A stretch of 64,000 nt of DNA from an uncultured Pseudomonadota bacterium (GCA_949298065.1 CASFUZ010000002.1:79185-143184); one strand, 5' to 3'; shown: positions 1 to 9,634, numbered from the stretch's first letter. Notes: generated by a model not told the origin, from the sequence alone. Made by a program: numbers and translations.

Positions 1-146
1 AAGCAGTTGCCCGCCTCCGCTTTCCAAAACTCGTCTGGTGAGGGAAATGCGCCGGACGACACGGAGCGCAACACCGGAATGTACTTTGATGTACATGAGG
101 ATGTGAGCACCGGATTGCCCAAGCAGTTGCCCGCCAGACGAGTTTT
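1..146. repeat. Palindromic repeat element in frame with the 5' part of hemW
   Basis: A 15-base direct repeat (AAGCAGTTGCCCGCC) occurs at 1-15 and 121-135, exactly 120 bases (40 codons) apart. Inside, AAAACTCGTCTGG (26-38) and CCAGACGAGTTTT (134-146) form perfect 13-base inverted arms. The centre holds ATGTAC-N6-GTACAT (79-96) followed by GAGGATG. The whole element is open in the hemW frame, reminiscent of Rickettsia palindromic elements. Its head (AAAACTCG, then TGAGG, then AAAT) and core (GTAC-N6-GTACATGA) resemble the tandem repeats at 25.46-25.92 kb, so both are probably one family. Confidence 0.65.
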
Positions 147-1221
147 AAAACCTTTCGGAGTTTATATCCACTGGCCTTTTTGCCTCTCTCGTTGCCCCTA
201 TTGCGACTTTTACAAGGAAGTCAAAAAGGATGTAGCACAAGAAGAGATAATAGACGGCTATTTGCAGGACTTAGAATATTATCATCGGTTCACCCAAGAT
301 AAAACTGTCAGCAGTATTTTTTTCGGCGGCGGCACACCATCGCTGATTAAGCCGCAAAACATAGAAAAAATCATCAACTTCATTGCTAAGAAATGGCAGA
401 TTCGCAAAGATGTAGAGATTAGTCTGGAAGCCAACCCCAACTCCGACAGAGAAAACTTGTTTCAAGAGCTCAAAACTGCCGGAATTAATCGGTTATCTTT
501 GGGCGTTCAGGCTCTAAATGACAAAGACTTGCGATTCTTAGGCCGCACACATAATCTCAAACAGGCGCAAAAAGCCATTGATGAAGTTATAAATACTTTT
601 GACAATCATTCTATGGATTTGATTTATGCTCGCCCCAAACAGAGCTTAACCGAATGGGAACAAGAGCTAAAACAAGCCACAAATTTTGGCTTTAAGCACA
701 TTTCGCTATATCAGTTAACCATTGAGGAAGGCACGGTTTTTGCCGCCAAAGGCGTGCGTGCCTTAGAAGATGAGGCTGCTGTTCAGATGTATGCCTTCAC
801 CAACGATTATCTTAATGCCAACGGCTATCCGCAATATGAAGTTTCAAACTACGGTCTGCCTTGCAAACATAATCTGCTTTATTGGGAAGGAAATGATTAT
901 ATCGGCATTGGCAAATCCGCCCATGGAAGATTTATGTCTGACGGCAAAATTTATGCCACCACGCATCATTTGAATATGGAAGAGCTGACACCGCAGGAGC
1001 GCGCCGAAGAGTTAATCATAATGGGCTTGCGCCTTAATGCAGGCATAAACAAACAACGCTTTTTTGAAAATTGCGGCTTACCTTTTGCTGAAGCCATTAA
1101 CCTCCAAAATCTGCAAAATCTTATCTCTGAAGGCTTTTTAACGGAAACAAAAAACAACATCAAAGCCACCTCAAAAGGCTTTGCCGTCTTAAACAAAATC
1201 ATTGAAGAACTGTGTTGCTGA
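7..1221 (+). CDS. hemW: HemW-like radical SAM heme chaperone / coproporphyrinogen III oxidase-like protein
   Basis: HemW belongs to the radical SAM coproporphyrinogen-III-oxidase-like family and is now regarded mainly as a heme chaperone. The C-x3-C-x2-C cluster motif (CLSRCPYC, C59/C63/C66 from the TTG at 7) is intact, followed by FFGGGTP, EANPNS, RLSLGVQ and a family-typical C-terminal half with HNLLYW. The family sequence begins only near residue 45 (VLKPFGVYIHWPFC). The first 40 or so residues are encoded by a palindromic repeat. The frame is open to the window edge, so the true start may lie upstream, at TTG 7 or at ATG 79. In many alphaproteobacteria hemW follows rph-rdgB; here those genes are 7 kb away on the other strand. 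Confidence 0.9.
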   Translation: MPASAFQNSSGEGNAPDDTERNTGMYFDVHEDVSTGLPKQLPARRVLKPFGVYIHWPFCLSRCPYCDFYKEVKKDVAQEEIIDGYLQDLEYYHRFTQDKTVSSIFFGGGTPSLIKPQNIEKIINFIAKKWQIRKDVEISLEANPNSDRENLFQELKTAGINRLSLGVQALNDKDLRFLGRTHNLKQAQKAIDEVINTFDNHSMDLIYARPKQSLTEWEQELKQATNFGFKHISLYQLTIEEGTVFAAKGVRALEDEAAVQMYAFTNDYLNANGYPQYEVSNYGLPCKHNLLYWEGNDYIGIGKSAHGRFMSDGKIYATTHHLNMEELTPQERAEELIIMGLRLNAGINKQRFFENCGLPFAEAINLQNLQNLISEGFLTETKNNIKATSKGFAVLNKIIEELCC

Positions 1222-1227
1222 TCAAGA

Positions 1228-1462
1228 GGTGGAAAATCGTAGTATGTAAGAGTACTAAGCAGCGATAGTTCTGAAACGAAAGCAAACCTTCCGTTACAGA
1301 GATACCACGATTTTCCACATAACTTGCAGAACAACCGGTCTATACCAGTAACGGTATTGACACGAAAAATTCGTCATCAATACCGCCCGCTGCTTGTAAA
1401 AGCCTCTTACCGCTCCGATTCTCGCTTTTGAGAATACTGAAAGTTGCATTGAACTTCCATAC
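1228..1462 (-). ncRNA. Candidate structured RNA in the hemW/trxA convergent spacer
   Basis: Read on the minus strand this spacer folds into a chain of hairpins: arms 1441-1445/1452-1456, 1418-1423/1430-1435, 1352-1360/1377-1385 (extended by an inner ACGAA/TTCGT pair), 1334-1339/1344-1349, and a 16-bp helix 1229-1244/1303-1318 that contains a further hairpin 1275-1282/1288-1295. Three helices have a mismatch that is G.U on the minus strand but A.C on the plus strand, which favours a minus-strand transcript. A promoter-like pair lies just upstream. No protein frame with family similarity was seen and no known RNA family was recognised; no clear U-tract terminator ends it. Confidence 0.4.
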
Positions 1463-1468
1463 ACTCCT

Positions 1469-1498
1469 AATATAAACACACTTTAAGTTGCTTTGCAA
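1469..1498 (-). promoter_or_regulatory. Possible sigma70-type promoter for the candidate RNA
   Basis: On the minus strand TTGCAA (1498-1493) and TATATT (1474-1469) are separated by 18 bases, which would start transcription near 1462, just before the first hairpin. The -35 match is moderate. Confidence 0.35.
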
Positions 1499-1595
1499 CC
1501 ATTTGTTACAAAGAACTATAATATACAAATATATTTAAAGCAACTTATTTCATAAATATTTTAATAAATAAACTTTTTAATTGTACCAATACAAC

Positions 1596-1630
1596 CAAAA
1601 AAAGGCAGACTTTCATCTGCCATTTTTTTC
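1596..1630 (-). terminator. Bidirectional intrinsic terminator after trxA
   Basis: GGCAGA and TCTGCC form a perfect 6-bp stem at 1604-1621, flanked by an A-tract on one side and a T-tract on the other. It can stop trxA transcription (minus strand) and transcription coming from the hemW side. Confidence 0.75.
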
Positions 1631-1644
1631 TTTTCTCAAGAAAC

Positions 1645-1959
1645 CTATCTATGAGATTCAATCCAAGAAACCAAAGAAGCCTGAGAGTTCAAGCCAACCT
1701 TAACATCAACTTGCTTACCGTCCTTGAACAAGAACATTGTCGGAATACTACGGATTCCATACTGAGCAGCCGTGTTTGGAGATTCGTCAACATTCATCTT
1801 GCAAATGGTAACTTTGTCGCCCATTTCCTTAGAAACCTCTTCCAAAACCGGACCCAACTGACGACACGGACCGCACCATTCTGCCCAAAAGTCAACCAGA
1901 ACCAAACCCTTAGATTTAAGAACCTCTGATTCAAACTGACTGTCTGTAATTTGCTTCAT
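1645..1959 (-). CDS. trxA: Thioredoxin
   Basis: A 104-residue thioredoxin, the usual length for the family. It carries the WCGPC redox motif (W28-C32) after the FWAEW strand, the cis-proline context SIPTMFLFKDG, and the C-terminal helix. It reduces protein disulfides in the cytoplasm, using thioredoxin reductase. The ATG at 1959 is preferred over an upstream in-frame TTG because AAAGGGA lies 7 bases before it. The gene is monocistronic, with a terminator directly behind it and the addBA operon upstream. Confidence 0.95.
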   Translation of the reverse strand: MKQITDSQFESEVLKSKGLVLVDFWAEWCGPCRQLGPVLEEVSKEMGDKVTICKMNVDESPNTAAQYGIRSIPTMFLFKDGKQVDVKVGLNSQASLVSWIESHR

Positions 1960-2046
1960 ATTATTCCCTTTCAATTAGTAGTAACAAAAACTATATAGGT
2001 TTTGATTTAGATATATTAAAGTCTATTAAAATAAAAACAACCAAAA

Positions 2047-5000
2047 TTATGCAATTTCCATCAAATGAGCCGTATCCGTCCACAAAATATAAGTTTCAAC
2101 CCGCTTTGCCGGATAAACGGCTTCAAGCAGCTTGCGATAAGCGCCAAGCTGCCGCACATAAATTGAAGGAACATCTGCCAGAGTTTCGGCAGCCGGACGG
2201 TTAGTCTTAAAATCAACAACCACAACTTTGTCATCAAACACCGCCAATCTGTCCACTTGTGCAGACACAATTCTGCCGTCAACCACGCCCATAATCGGCA
2301 CTTCGGACTTAGAATTTGCGCCAAACATCTCCGCAAATTTCGGATTCTCCAACAAAGACAAAACTTCCGAGCAAATTCGCTCTACTTCGGCTTCATCCAA
2401 ACCATACGCTTCTTTGGTCAAAAACTCTTTGATTATTTTGCTCTTGTCTTTTGCTGCCACATCCGGCAAAAACTGCAACAACTTATGAATAAGTCGCCCG
2501 CGCCGATACCTGCTTTGCCCGCCCTCGCCAATCGGCGAAGACATAGCTTGTTCTTCGGCTTCTTCGGGCTTTGATGGTGTATAAGGCTTTGCCAAAGCTC
2601 CCTCTTCCGGCGGATTTTGATAAATCCAGTCAAAAGGCGGCCGCGTAAAACTCTTGGCTTTTGCTTCTTCCTCTTCCTTCACGGAAAGCTTTTGCGCCAC
2701 ATCATAAACCAAAGTTCCATCATCTTTTTCTTCGGCCAAGGAAGCAAAAGTTTTTTTCACCAACGAATACCAAGAATCTTCGGATTCTTTTGTCTTTTTG
2801 CGATACCCGCAAACACATAATCTATCTTCAGCACGGGTTAAAGCCACATAGAGCAAGCGACGATATTCGTTTAACGCCAACTCGGATTCTTTGGCTTTAA
2901 CTTTTTCGCAATTTGCCTCATAATCTTTGGCAGAAAGCGGATAATAAAAGACATCATCCCAGAGCAATCCGGCTTCTTTTTTGGTTGCGACCACACGCAC
3001 CGTGTCCGGCAAAATCACAATCGGCGCTTGCAAGCCTTTGGAGCCATGCACGGTCATAATCCTAACGGCATCAGCCTCGCTTTGTTCCAGCTCGCGCTTA
3101 ATTTCTATTTCATCTTGCTTAATCCGGCTTACAAAGCCTTGCAAAGTCGGAATATGTTCTTGCTCATAAGCCAAAGTCAGATTAACAAACTCGTCCAACC
3201 CGTCTTCAACCTCATAGCCCATACGTTCCACAAATTTTTTGCGTCCGTTGAGCTTGTTTAAGACATAAGCATAAAGCTCAAAGGGGCGAACAAAATCTGC
3301 CTTATCCAACAAATCCTGCAAAGTTTTATAGACTTCTGCATATTTATCATCTTGCCCGAGCCTTGTCCAAAGAGTGGTTTGCCCTCTCTCATAACACAAG
3401 CGGAACAAATCATCATCATCAAGTCCGAAAAGCGGCGATTTCAAGATTGTTGCCAAAGTCAAATCATCGGTAGGCAACAATAAAAACTCGCCCAAAGCCA
3501 CCAAATCCTGAATGGCTATTTGCTCCAACAAACGGATTTTATCAACACCGGCGACATTAACATTGGCATTTTTGCAAGCGCGCACCATCTCTTCCACAAA
3601 AGCGTTGCGGCGTTGAACCAATATCATAAAATCCTTATAGCGCACGGGCCTGTTTTGTGAAACCAAGATTTCGCGGCTTTCTACCATTTTCTTAATTTTT
3701 GAGGCAATTTTTTGCGCCAATCTGGCACTGGTGGATTCGCCGCGGCTTCTCTCAACCGGCGGCAACCAAACATCATTTTTGTCATCTTCTTCGGGCTCTA
3801 CTAAAGGCCAAAGTTCAACCCGCCCGCCATCGCCTGACCTGAACGGAATATGCGTAATATCTTCACCTTCGTTTGCCACGCCTTGCGAAGCCTTTTCATC
3901 TCTGAAAACCTCATTAACCACGTCCAACACCGCCGAAGCTGAACGGAAAGACACCGCCAGATTAACCTGATCAAAATCTTTGGCTTGCTTGGCAAAATAT
4001 TGCCGCATTTCATCAAAACCTCTGGGGTCCGCACCCTGAAAACTATAAATAGATTGTTTTCTGTCCCCCACGGCAAAAACCGTCCGCAAAGCATCTCCGG
4101 CACCTTCTCCGGCAAAAAAATCCGCCGTCAAAGCTTTTACAATAGCCCATTGGTCGGGTGATGTATCTTGCGCCTCATCAATCAACACATGCTCTATGCC
4201 TCCGTCCAACTTAAATAATACCCAATCCGCCACAGCCGGATTTTCCAACAACCGTCTTGTCAGCACAATCAGATCTTCATAGTCCATTTTGGAATGTATT
4301 TTTTTGAAATGATTATACCCCGAAATTAAATCTTCCGCCAAAAACAATACAGCACGCGTAGAAGCCAAAACCCGCACGGCCGTCAATTTGTTTTCAAGAG
4401 CCAAAATTCTTTCCGCTTCTAAAACGGCTTTTTCAGACAATTCGGCATAATATTTCAGCGATTCTTTATCGCCATATTTTGCATAAAGCTCGCCTTTCTG
4501 GGTTAAAAACACAGATTTATAAAGCTCATAATTTTGGCAGTCAAATCCGCTTTCCAAAACCGCATAAATTTTTTCGGCTTTAGCACTGTCTTTCGTTCCG
4601 CCATGCTGCCATGCCTCTGCCCAACGCCGAACTTCGGCTCTGTCCGCTTGCGCCATAAACTCAGCCACCAAAGACTCAACCGTATCTTCTTCTGCCACAC
4701 CCAAGCGCCGGCTTAGCTCCGCCAAAACGGCTTCCGCATCACCATAGGCCGCAAACAACCGAATAATCTTGTTTCTAGCCTCAGCAATCGCATTCATAAT
4801 TTTCGGAAACTGAAATTCGCTCACATTCTTGGTCAAAAAAGCCAAAGCTTTTCCGGCGCGGCTTTCCGGCTCAAGCTCAATTTTTTGCAACAAGGCTTGC
4901 TTAATATCTTCTAAAGCTTCCGCCGCCGTACGGTCATCCATCACCTCAAAATATGGCGAAACCTTTGCCTCCAGAGGAAATCTCTTCAAAACCTCTTGGC

Positions 5001-5421
5001 AAAAACTATGAATAGTCTGGATTTTCATTCCACCGGGTGTATCCAACAAAACCGCAAAAAGCTTGCGCGCTTGCGCTTCCAATTTGGCATAATCTTTATG
5101 GTTTTCCGGCAGACTTCCCAAAAGTTTCAAAAGTTCTTTATGCAAGTCATCATCGCTTGCCACCGCCCAACGGCTCAACCTTCCCGCAATACGCGAACTC
5201 ATCTCCACCGCTGCCGCTTTTGTATAAGTCAGACACAAAATTTTGGCTGGCTGAACCCCGCTTAACAACAAACGCAAAACTCTGTCTGATAGCACCTTGG
5301 TCTTGCCTGTTCCGGCAGAAGCTTCCACCCAAACCGAACGCAGCGGGTTCGCAGCCTTCCGTTGCTGAAGAGTAGCTTTTTCGCCCAATTTTTGGCGCTC
5401 TGTCTCAATCTCGCTCGTCAT
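2047..5421 (-). CDS. addA: Double-strand break repair helicase-nuclease AddA
   Basis: AddA is the UvrD-like helicase and nuclease subunit of AddAB, which resects double-strand breaks for RecA loading. Visible are Walker A (ASAGTGKT, about residues 34-41), Walker B (LIDEAQDTSPDQW), GDRKQSIYSFQGADP, the helicase motif around TVHGSKGLQAP, and a C-terminal PD-(D/E)XK nuclease (AQVDRLAVFDDKVVVVDFKT). At about 1,124 residues it matches the alphaproteobacterial family length. The ATG at 5421 follows GAGG that overlaps the end of addB, so the two are translated from one message; an adjacent TTG at 5424 is an alternative start. Confidence 0.96.
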   Translation of the reverse strand: MTSEIETERQKLGEKATLQQRKAANPLRSVWVEASAGTGKTKVLSDRVLRLLLSGVQPAKILCLTYTKAAAVEMSSRIAGRLSRWAVASDDDLHKELLKLLGSLPENHKDYAKLEAQARKLFAVLLDTPGGMKIQTIHSFCQEVLKRFPLEAKVSPYFEVMDDRTAAEALEDIKQALLQKIELEPESRAGKALAFLTKNVSEFQFPKIMNAIAEARNKIIRLFAAYGDAEAVLAELSRRLGVAEEDTVESLVAEFMAQADRAEVRRWAEAWQHGGTKDSAKAEKIYAVLESGFDCQNYELYKSVFLTQKGELYAKYGDKESLKYYAELSEKAVLEAERILALENKLTAVRVLASTRAVLFLAEDLISGYNHFKKIHSKMDYEDLIVLTRRLLENPAVADWVLFKLDGGIEHVLIDEAQDTSPDQWAIVKALTADFFAGEGAGDALRTVFAVGDRKQSIYSFQGADPRGFDEMRQYFAKQAKDFDQVNLAVSFRSASAVLDVVNEVFRDEKASQGVANEGEDITHIPFRSGDGGRVELWPLVEPEEDDKNDVWLPPVERSRGESTSARLAQKIASKIKKMVESREILVSQNRPVRYKDFMILVQRRNAFVEEMVRACKNANVNVAGVDKIRLLEQIAIQDLVALGEFLLLPTDDLTLATILKSPLFGLDDDDLFRLCYERGQTTLWTRLGQDDKYAEVYKTLQDLLDKADFVRPFELYAYVLNKLNGRKKFVERMGYEVEDGLDEFVNLTLAYEQEHIPTLQGFVSRIKQDEIEIKRELEQSEADAVRIMTVHGSKGLQAPIVILPDTVRVVATKKEAGLLWDDVFYYPLSAKDYEANCEKVKAKESELALNEYRRLLYVALTRAEDRLCVCGYRKKTKESEDSWYSLVKKTFASLAEEKDDGTLVYDVAQKLSVKEEEEAKAKSFTRPPFDWIYQNPPEEGALAKPYTPSKPEEAEEQAMSSPIGEGGQSRYRRGRLIHKLLQFLPDVAAKDKSKIIKEFLTKEAYGLDEAEVERICSEVLSLLENPKFAEMFGANSKSEVPIMGVVDGRIVSAQVDRLAVFDDKVVVVDFKTNRPAAETLADVPSIYVRQLGAYRKLLEAVYPAKRVETYILWTDTAHLMEIA

Positions 5422-5430
5422 CAAAAAACC

Positions 5431-8310
5431 TCACTCTTCATTATCCACAACCGACCATTCACGCACTCTGGCCAAATGCTCATAATCCGAATATTTCGGC
5501 GCATATTTCGGATTCGGCTTGCTGATATAAGCTGTTGTCTCAAAGTCAAAAACCGAAGCCAAATCTCTGATATGCTCATAATTTTTCTCAAGCAGCTCAT
5601 CCATATTATTTTCAACCACAATATCCTGCCGTCCGAGCTGCCAATAAATCAGCTTATCAACTTCCGCCGCCGGAATATTCTCAAATCCGCCGAACTTGGC
5701 AATCAACCCCTCTATCGGCAACTGCGGCGCATAACCGAAAGCCACTTCTTTGGCACTCCGCGCATATCCTGTTTTATAGTCAATGATGTTGATTTTTCCG
5801 TCTTTGGTCTCATCAACTCGGTCAGCTTTAGCGGTAATCGTAAACTTTCCGGCCGGAGCTTCAAAAGAAAAACTTCCCTCCACCTCATTATGCACTTGCT
5901 TAACCTCGGGCCGATATTTTAACTCTGCGCCAATCAGCCAATCCACCGTTTTTTCAAAAGCCGGCCACCAAAAGGCTCTGGTCTCCATAGCAATTTGGTT
6001 TTCGTTAAAATATTCGCGCCCCAAGGCCAAAAGCTCCTCTTTGGCATTAGGCGGAAAACTTGTCGCATATTTATTATTAAACTTTTCCAAAACCGCATGA
6101 ATAATCGTGCCATAATCTTTCATGCTCAAATCTTGCTCCAAATCATCAAGTTTTTTGAGCTTAAGAATATATTTGGCATAAATAATATACGGATCGCGCA
6201 TCCAGTTTTCCACCGCGCTCGCGGACATCACCCGCGGACGAGCCTCAACCGGCGGTCTGGGTTCCGGCGGCAACAAACGCTTAAAGACTTCCACTCTGTC
6301 CAAAAACTCGGCCCAAGCCCTAAAGGCATTGTCTTCCAAATCCTCAATATCAACTTTCAAGGCCTTCAAAACCGTTTCAAGCCGCATCCACCAACGAGAC
6401 TTCACCATCGGTGTGCCCTGCACGCGCTCGGCTCTGGTTAAATAAACCCTTTTTCCGGCAAGCAGATTACAAAAATCCTGCGCCAAAACCCCAATAGCTT
6501 TTTCCGGCAGCGGAAAACCAAAATCTTTCTTCATCGGCCTAGACATCCACGGGTCGGCACTTGTTGCTTTCGGAAAAGCCCCTTCATTAACCTCACCGAT
6601 AATAATTGTGTCAAAATGCGTCAGCCTGGCCTCAATCGGACCCAAAATCTTTAGGCGTGGATGCGTACCATATTTTGGCCGCACGGTAATACTGGCCATC
6701 ATCGCATCTAACAAACCGGCATATTCGGCCGTTTCTATCTCGCCCAAAACTTCGGCACTTTGGTACAAATCCGCCACAAAAGCAGCCATCGCTTCGCCGT
6801 CATCACCCCGCCATAATACATCCGCGCCTTTTTTATCCGGCAAGGCGGCAAAAGCTTCCGCAACCTTAATATGCTTTTCCAAAAGTTGCTTAAAATCTGC
6901 CTTGGGTTGTTGCATCAAATCATAAAACGGCCGCAAAATATCTTTGAGCTTGTTTATCTTGGCTTCCAAAACTTCATCGGCAAAACCGCTGCGCAAAACC
7001 TTTTTCTCATAATCTCTGACCAAACGTCTGATTTCGGCATAAGAACATCCACCCGCAGCCAAAGGCAGTTTTAACAAAGACAAAAACTCAACCGGGGTAA
7101 AACCGATTTTAACCGCCACGGCAATCTGTCGCAAAAAGATACCGACAGGCGTTTGCGCCAAAGGGCAACCGGCGGAATCATCCACCTTAATATTCCAGCG
7201 CCAAAGCTCTGAAGCCACTCGTCTGGCCAAACTTCTGTCTGTCGTAACCAAGGCTGTTGTTTTCTCAGGCGCTTCCAAGGATTCCCGCATAATCAGCGCA
7301 ATCGCCAAGGCTTCATGACGCACATCGGCACAATTAATCAGACTAATCCCGTCATAAGCCTCATGATAAAGCTTAGCTTGAGCAATGTCGCGCCATTTAT
7401 CTGTTGTCTTAGCCGGTCGCATAATCTCTGAAATAAACTTTTCACGCGCCTCATTTTGCGGCAACAGCAGATTCTCTACATTTCCACGTTCAATTTTCAG
7501 ATAAGCAAGCAAATCTTTGAGCTCAAATTGCGGATGCGTTTCATCAACAGCCTCCCAACTCTCATCGTCTAAGAATTTATCCAGACCAGATAAATAAACT
7601 TCGCCCTTAGGCAAAGATAAAACCACGGCAACCAAATCTTTCATTGCCGGAAAAGTTGCCGTTGTTCCGATAACGCAGATTCTTTTATTTGGCGGATTCT
7701 TTTTCCACATTTCAGCCTGCGCCGCAATCAACAAATTCCGCCGCTCGGCTGGGTCAATCAACCCGCGTTCGCGCAAAATCTCCGGCCAAAATTTGGTAAT
7801 AATCTCCAAGAACTTAAGCGTTTCCTGCCAATGGGTAGCATATTCTGCCGGAACCAAATCTTTCAGCTTATCAAAAGACAAATTTTCATTATGCGCCGTA
7901 TCAATCAGGCTGGCCAATTCCTGAGCCAAATAACAAGCCTGATTCGCACTCATTTTTTCAAGCCCGAACTCTGTCGGCTTACTCAAAATAATCTTGGTAA
8001 ACAGAAGCAATCGCTCATTGCGCTCAATCGCCGGAGCCAATGAGGTCAAACTCTCCGAAAAATCAAATCCCGTCAGAAAAAGCTCGTCTTCTTCCACATC
8101 GCCGATTGGCACCATTTTCGGCAACAAAGTCGGCACAAGTCCGCGTTGTCGCACAAAGGCATCAGACAAAGCCTTAGCCGCACGTCTGTTTGGCAACAAC
8201 ATCAACACATCGGACAAAGCCAATGGGTCTTGCTCATATTCCGCCAAAAACTTTTCGGCCAACACATCAACTGCCGACAAGCTTGCCGGAATATTAAAGA
8301 TTCTACCCAT
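5431..8310 (-). CDS. addB: Double-strand break repair protein AddB
   Basis: AddB is the partner of AddA: an inactivated helicase-like scaffold plus a second nuclease domain. The 959-residue protein begins IFNIPASLSAVDVLA and has the typical LMLLPNRRA segment, the GEVNEGAFP motif, and a C-terminal PD-(D/E)XK nuclease around KADRVDETKDGKINIIDYKTG. Its stop lies 9 bases before the addA start, giving a tight addB-addA operon as in other alphaproteobacteria. Confidence 0.95.
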   Translation of the reverse strand: MGRIFNIPASLSAVDVLAEKFLAEYEQDPLALSDVLMLLPNRRAAKALSDAFVRQRGLVPTLLPKMVPIGDVEEDELFLTGFDFSESLTSLAPAIERNERLLLFTKIILSKPTEFGLEKMSANQACYLAQELASLIDTAHNENLSFDKLKDLVPAEYATHWQETLKFLEIITKFWPEILRERGLIDPAERRNLLIAAQAEMWKKNPPNKRICVIGTTATFPAMKDLVAVVLSLPKGEVYLSGLDKFLDDESWEAVDETHPQFELKDLLAYLKIERGNVENLLLPQNEAREKFISEIMRPAKTTDKWRDIAQAKLYHEAYDGISLINCADVRHEALAIALIMRESLEAPEKTTALVTTDRSLARRVASELWRWNIKVDDSAGCPLAQTPVGIFLRQIAVAVKIGFTPVEFLSLLKLPLAAGGCSYAEIRRLVRDYEKKVLRSGFADEVLEAKINKLKDILRPFYDLMQQPKADFKQLLEKHIKVAEAFAALPDKKGADVLWRGDDGEAMAAFVADLYQSAEVLGEIETAEYAGLLDAMMASITVRPKYGTHPRLKILGPIEARLTHFDTIIIGEVNEGAFPKATSADPWMSRPMKKDFGFPLPEKAIGVLAQDFCNLLAGKRVYLTRAERVQGTPMVKSRWWMRLETVLKALKVDIEDLEDNAFRAWAEFLDRVEVFKRLLPPEPRPPVEARPRVMSASAVENWMRDPYIIYAKYILKLKKLDDLEQDLSMKDYGTIIHAVLEKFNNKYATSFPPNAKEELLALGREYFNENQIAMETRAFWWPAFEKTVDWLIGAELKYRPEVKQVHNEVEGSFSFEAPAGKFTITAKADRVDETKDGKINIIDYKTGYARSAKEVAFGYAPQLPIEGLIAKFGGFENIPAAEVDKLIYWQLGRQDIVVENNMDELLEKNYEHIRDLASVFDFETTAYISKPNPKYAPKYSDYEHLARVREWSVVDNEE

Positions 8311-8331
8311 GCTTAACCCTCTGTAATTGGC

Positions 8332-8922
8332 TTATTTCTGCAAATATTCCAAAAATTTTCTTAAAGCTCTGCCTCTGTGCGAGATTTTATTTTTTTCCGC
8401 CCCGTCAAACTCGGCAAAACTCCGCCCATCTCCCTCATCCGGCACAAAAATCGGATCATAACCGAAACCACCACTGCCTTTTTTGGCCTGAGCGATTCTG
8501 CCGTCAACTCTGCCTTCAAAAACTTGTGTTTTTTCATCTGGTCTTGCAAAAGCCATCACACAGGAGAAATGAGCTTTGCGTTCGGTATCTTTGGTCGCAG
8601 AGAGCTCATCAAGCAACATCTGCATACCTTTGTCAAAATCTCTGTTTGGCGCATAGCGTGCAGAATAAACACCGGGGCGGCCATCAAGCGCGTCTACACA
8701 CAAACCGGAATCATCTGCCAAACAAGGCAAACCGGACAAAGCGGATAACTGCTCGGCTTTGAGCTTGGCGTTTTCTTCAAAGGTTGTACCCGTTTCTTCC
8801 ACATCGGGCAGATTTAACTCTGCCGCCGAACTTACCGCAATTCCGAGAGGTTTCAACATCTCCCTCATCTCGGCAATTTTACCCTGATTATGCGTTGCTA
8901 AAATAATCTTATCAAAACTCAT
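8332..8922 (-). CDS. rdgB: dITP/XTP pyrophosphatase (RdgB/HAM1 family)
   Basis: RdgB hydrolyses non-canonical purine nucleoside triphosphates (dITP, ITP, XTP) to keep them out of DNA and RNA. The 196-residue product has the signature pieces ATHNQGKIAEM, LADDSGLCVDALDG, SARYA, SGGFGYDPIF and SHRGRAL. The ATG at 8922 is chosen because the family sequence starts there (MSFDKIILATHN). It sits one base after the rph stop codon, so rph and rdgB are translationally coupled, with GGGA inside the rph end acting as a ribosome site. Confidence 0.95.
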   Translation of the reverse strand: MSFDKIILATHNQGKIAEMREMLKPLGIAVSSAAELNLPDVEETGTTFEENAKLKAEQLSALSGLPCLADDSGLCVDALDGRPGVYSARYAPNRDFDKGMQMLLDELSATKDTERKAHFSCVMAFARPDEKTQVFEGRVDGRIAQAKKGSGGFGYDPIFVPDEGDGRSFAEFDGAEKNKISHRGRALRKFLEYLQK

Positions 8923-8923
8923 C

Positions 8924-9634
8924 TTACATTCCCAATGCTTCTCTTTGTTTCTCAATCAATTTGGCAATTCCACTCCTTGCCAAACCCAAAAGCTCCTTAA
9001 AATCATCTTCCTCAAACGGATTCCCTTCAGCCGTTCCCTGAATTTCAACAATCTTTCCGCTTTCGGTTAAAACAAAATTCATATCCGCCTGCGCATGAGA
9101 GTCTTCCTCATAATCCACGTCCAGAATTTTCTCCCCTTCATGAATAGCGCAAGACACGGCCGCCACATATTCACGAATAGGATTGGTTTTAAGTTTTTTC
9201 TCAAGCAAAAGCTTACGCATACATAAATAAAGCGCCACAAAACCACCGGTAATAGAGGCTGTACGCGTTCCCCCATCTGCCTGAATAACATCACAGTCAA
9301 TGCAGATTGAAATATCTTTCATTTTTTCCAAGTCTACGACAGCTCTGAGCGAACGCCCGATAAGCCGCTGAATTTCCTGTGTTCTGCCGGATGGCTTTTT
9401 GGCCTCCCGCGGCACTCTGATTTGCGTTGCCCGCGGCAGCATAGCATATTCAGCCGTAATCCAGCCTTTGTTTTGTCCTTTAAGCCAAGTTGGAACCTTA
9501 TCTTCCACGCTTGCAGTACACACCACATGCGTTCCCCCGCACTTAATCAGGCAGGAACCTTCGGCATAAGGATTAAAATTCGGTATAATTTCAATATTTC
9601 TGATTTCATCTTTTAAACGATTGGAATGACGCAT
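8924..9634 (-). CDS. rph: Ribonuclease PH
   Basis: RNase PH is a phosphorolytic 3'-5' exoribonuclease that trims tRNA 3' ends. The 236-residue protein has the family length and motifs: the start MRHSNRLKDEIR, the GRTQEIQRLIGRSLRA phosphate/tRNA-binding segment, the CDVIQADGGTRTASITGG active-site stretch, and LDVDYEEDSHAQADMNFV. It leads the rph-rdgB pair. Confidence 0.96.
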   Translation of the reverse strand: MRHSNRLKDEIRNIEIIPNFNPYAEGSCLIKCGGTHVVCTASVEDKVPTWLKGQNKGWITAEYAMLPRATQIRVPREAKKPSGRTQEIQRLIGRSLRAVVDLEKMKDISICIDCDVIQADGGTRTASITGGFVALYLCMRKLLLEKKLKTNPIREYVAAVSCAIHEGEKILDVDYEEDSHAQADMNFVLTESGKIVEIQGTAEGNPFEEDDFKELLGLARSGIAKLIEKQREALGM

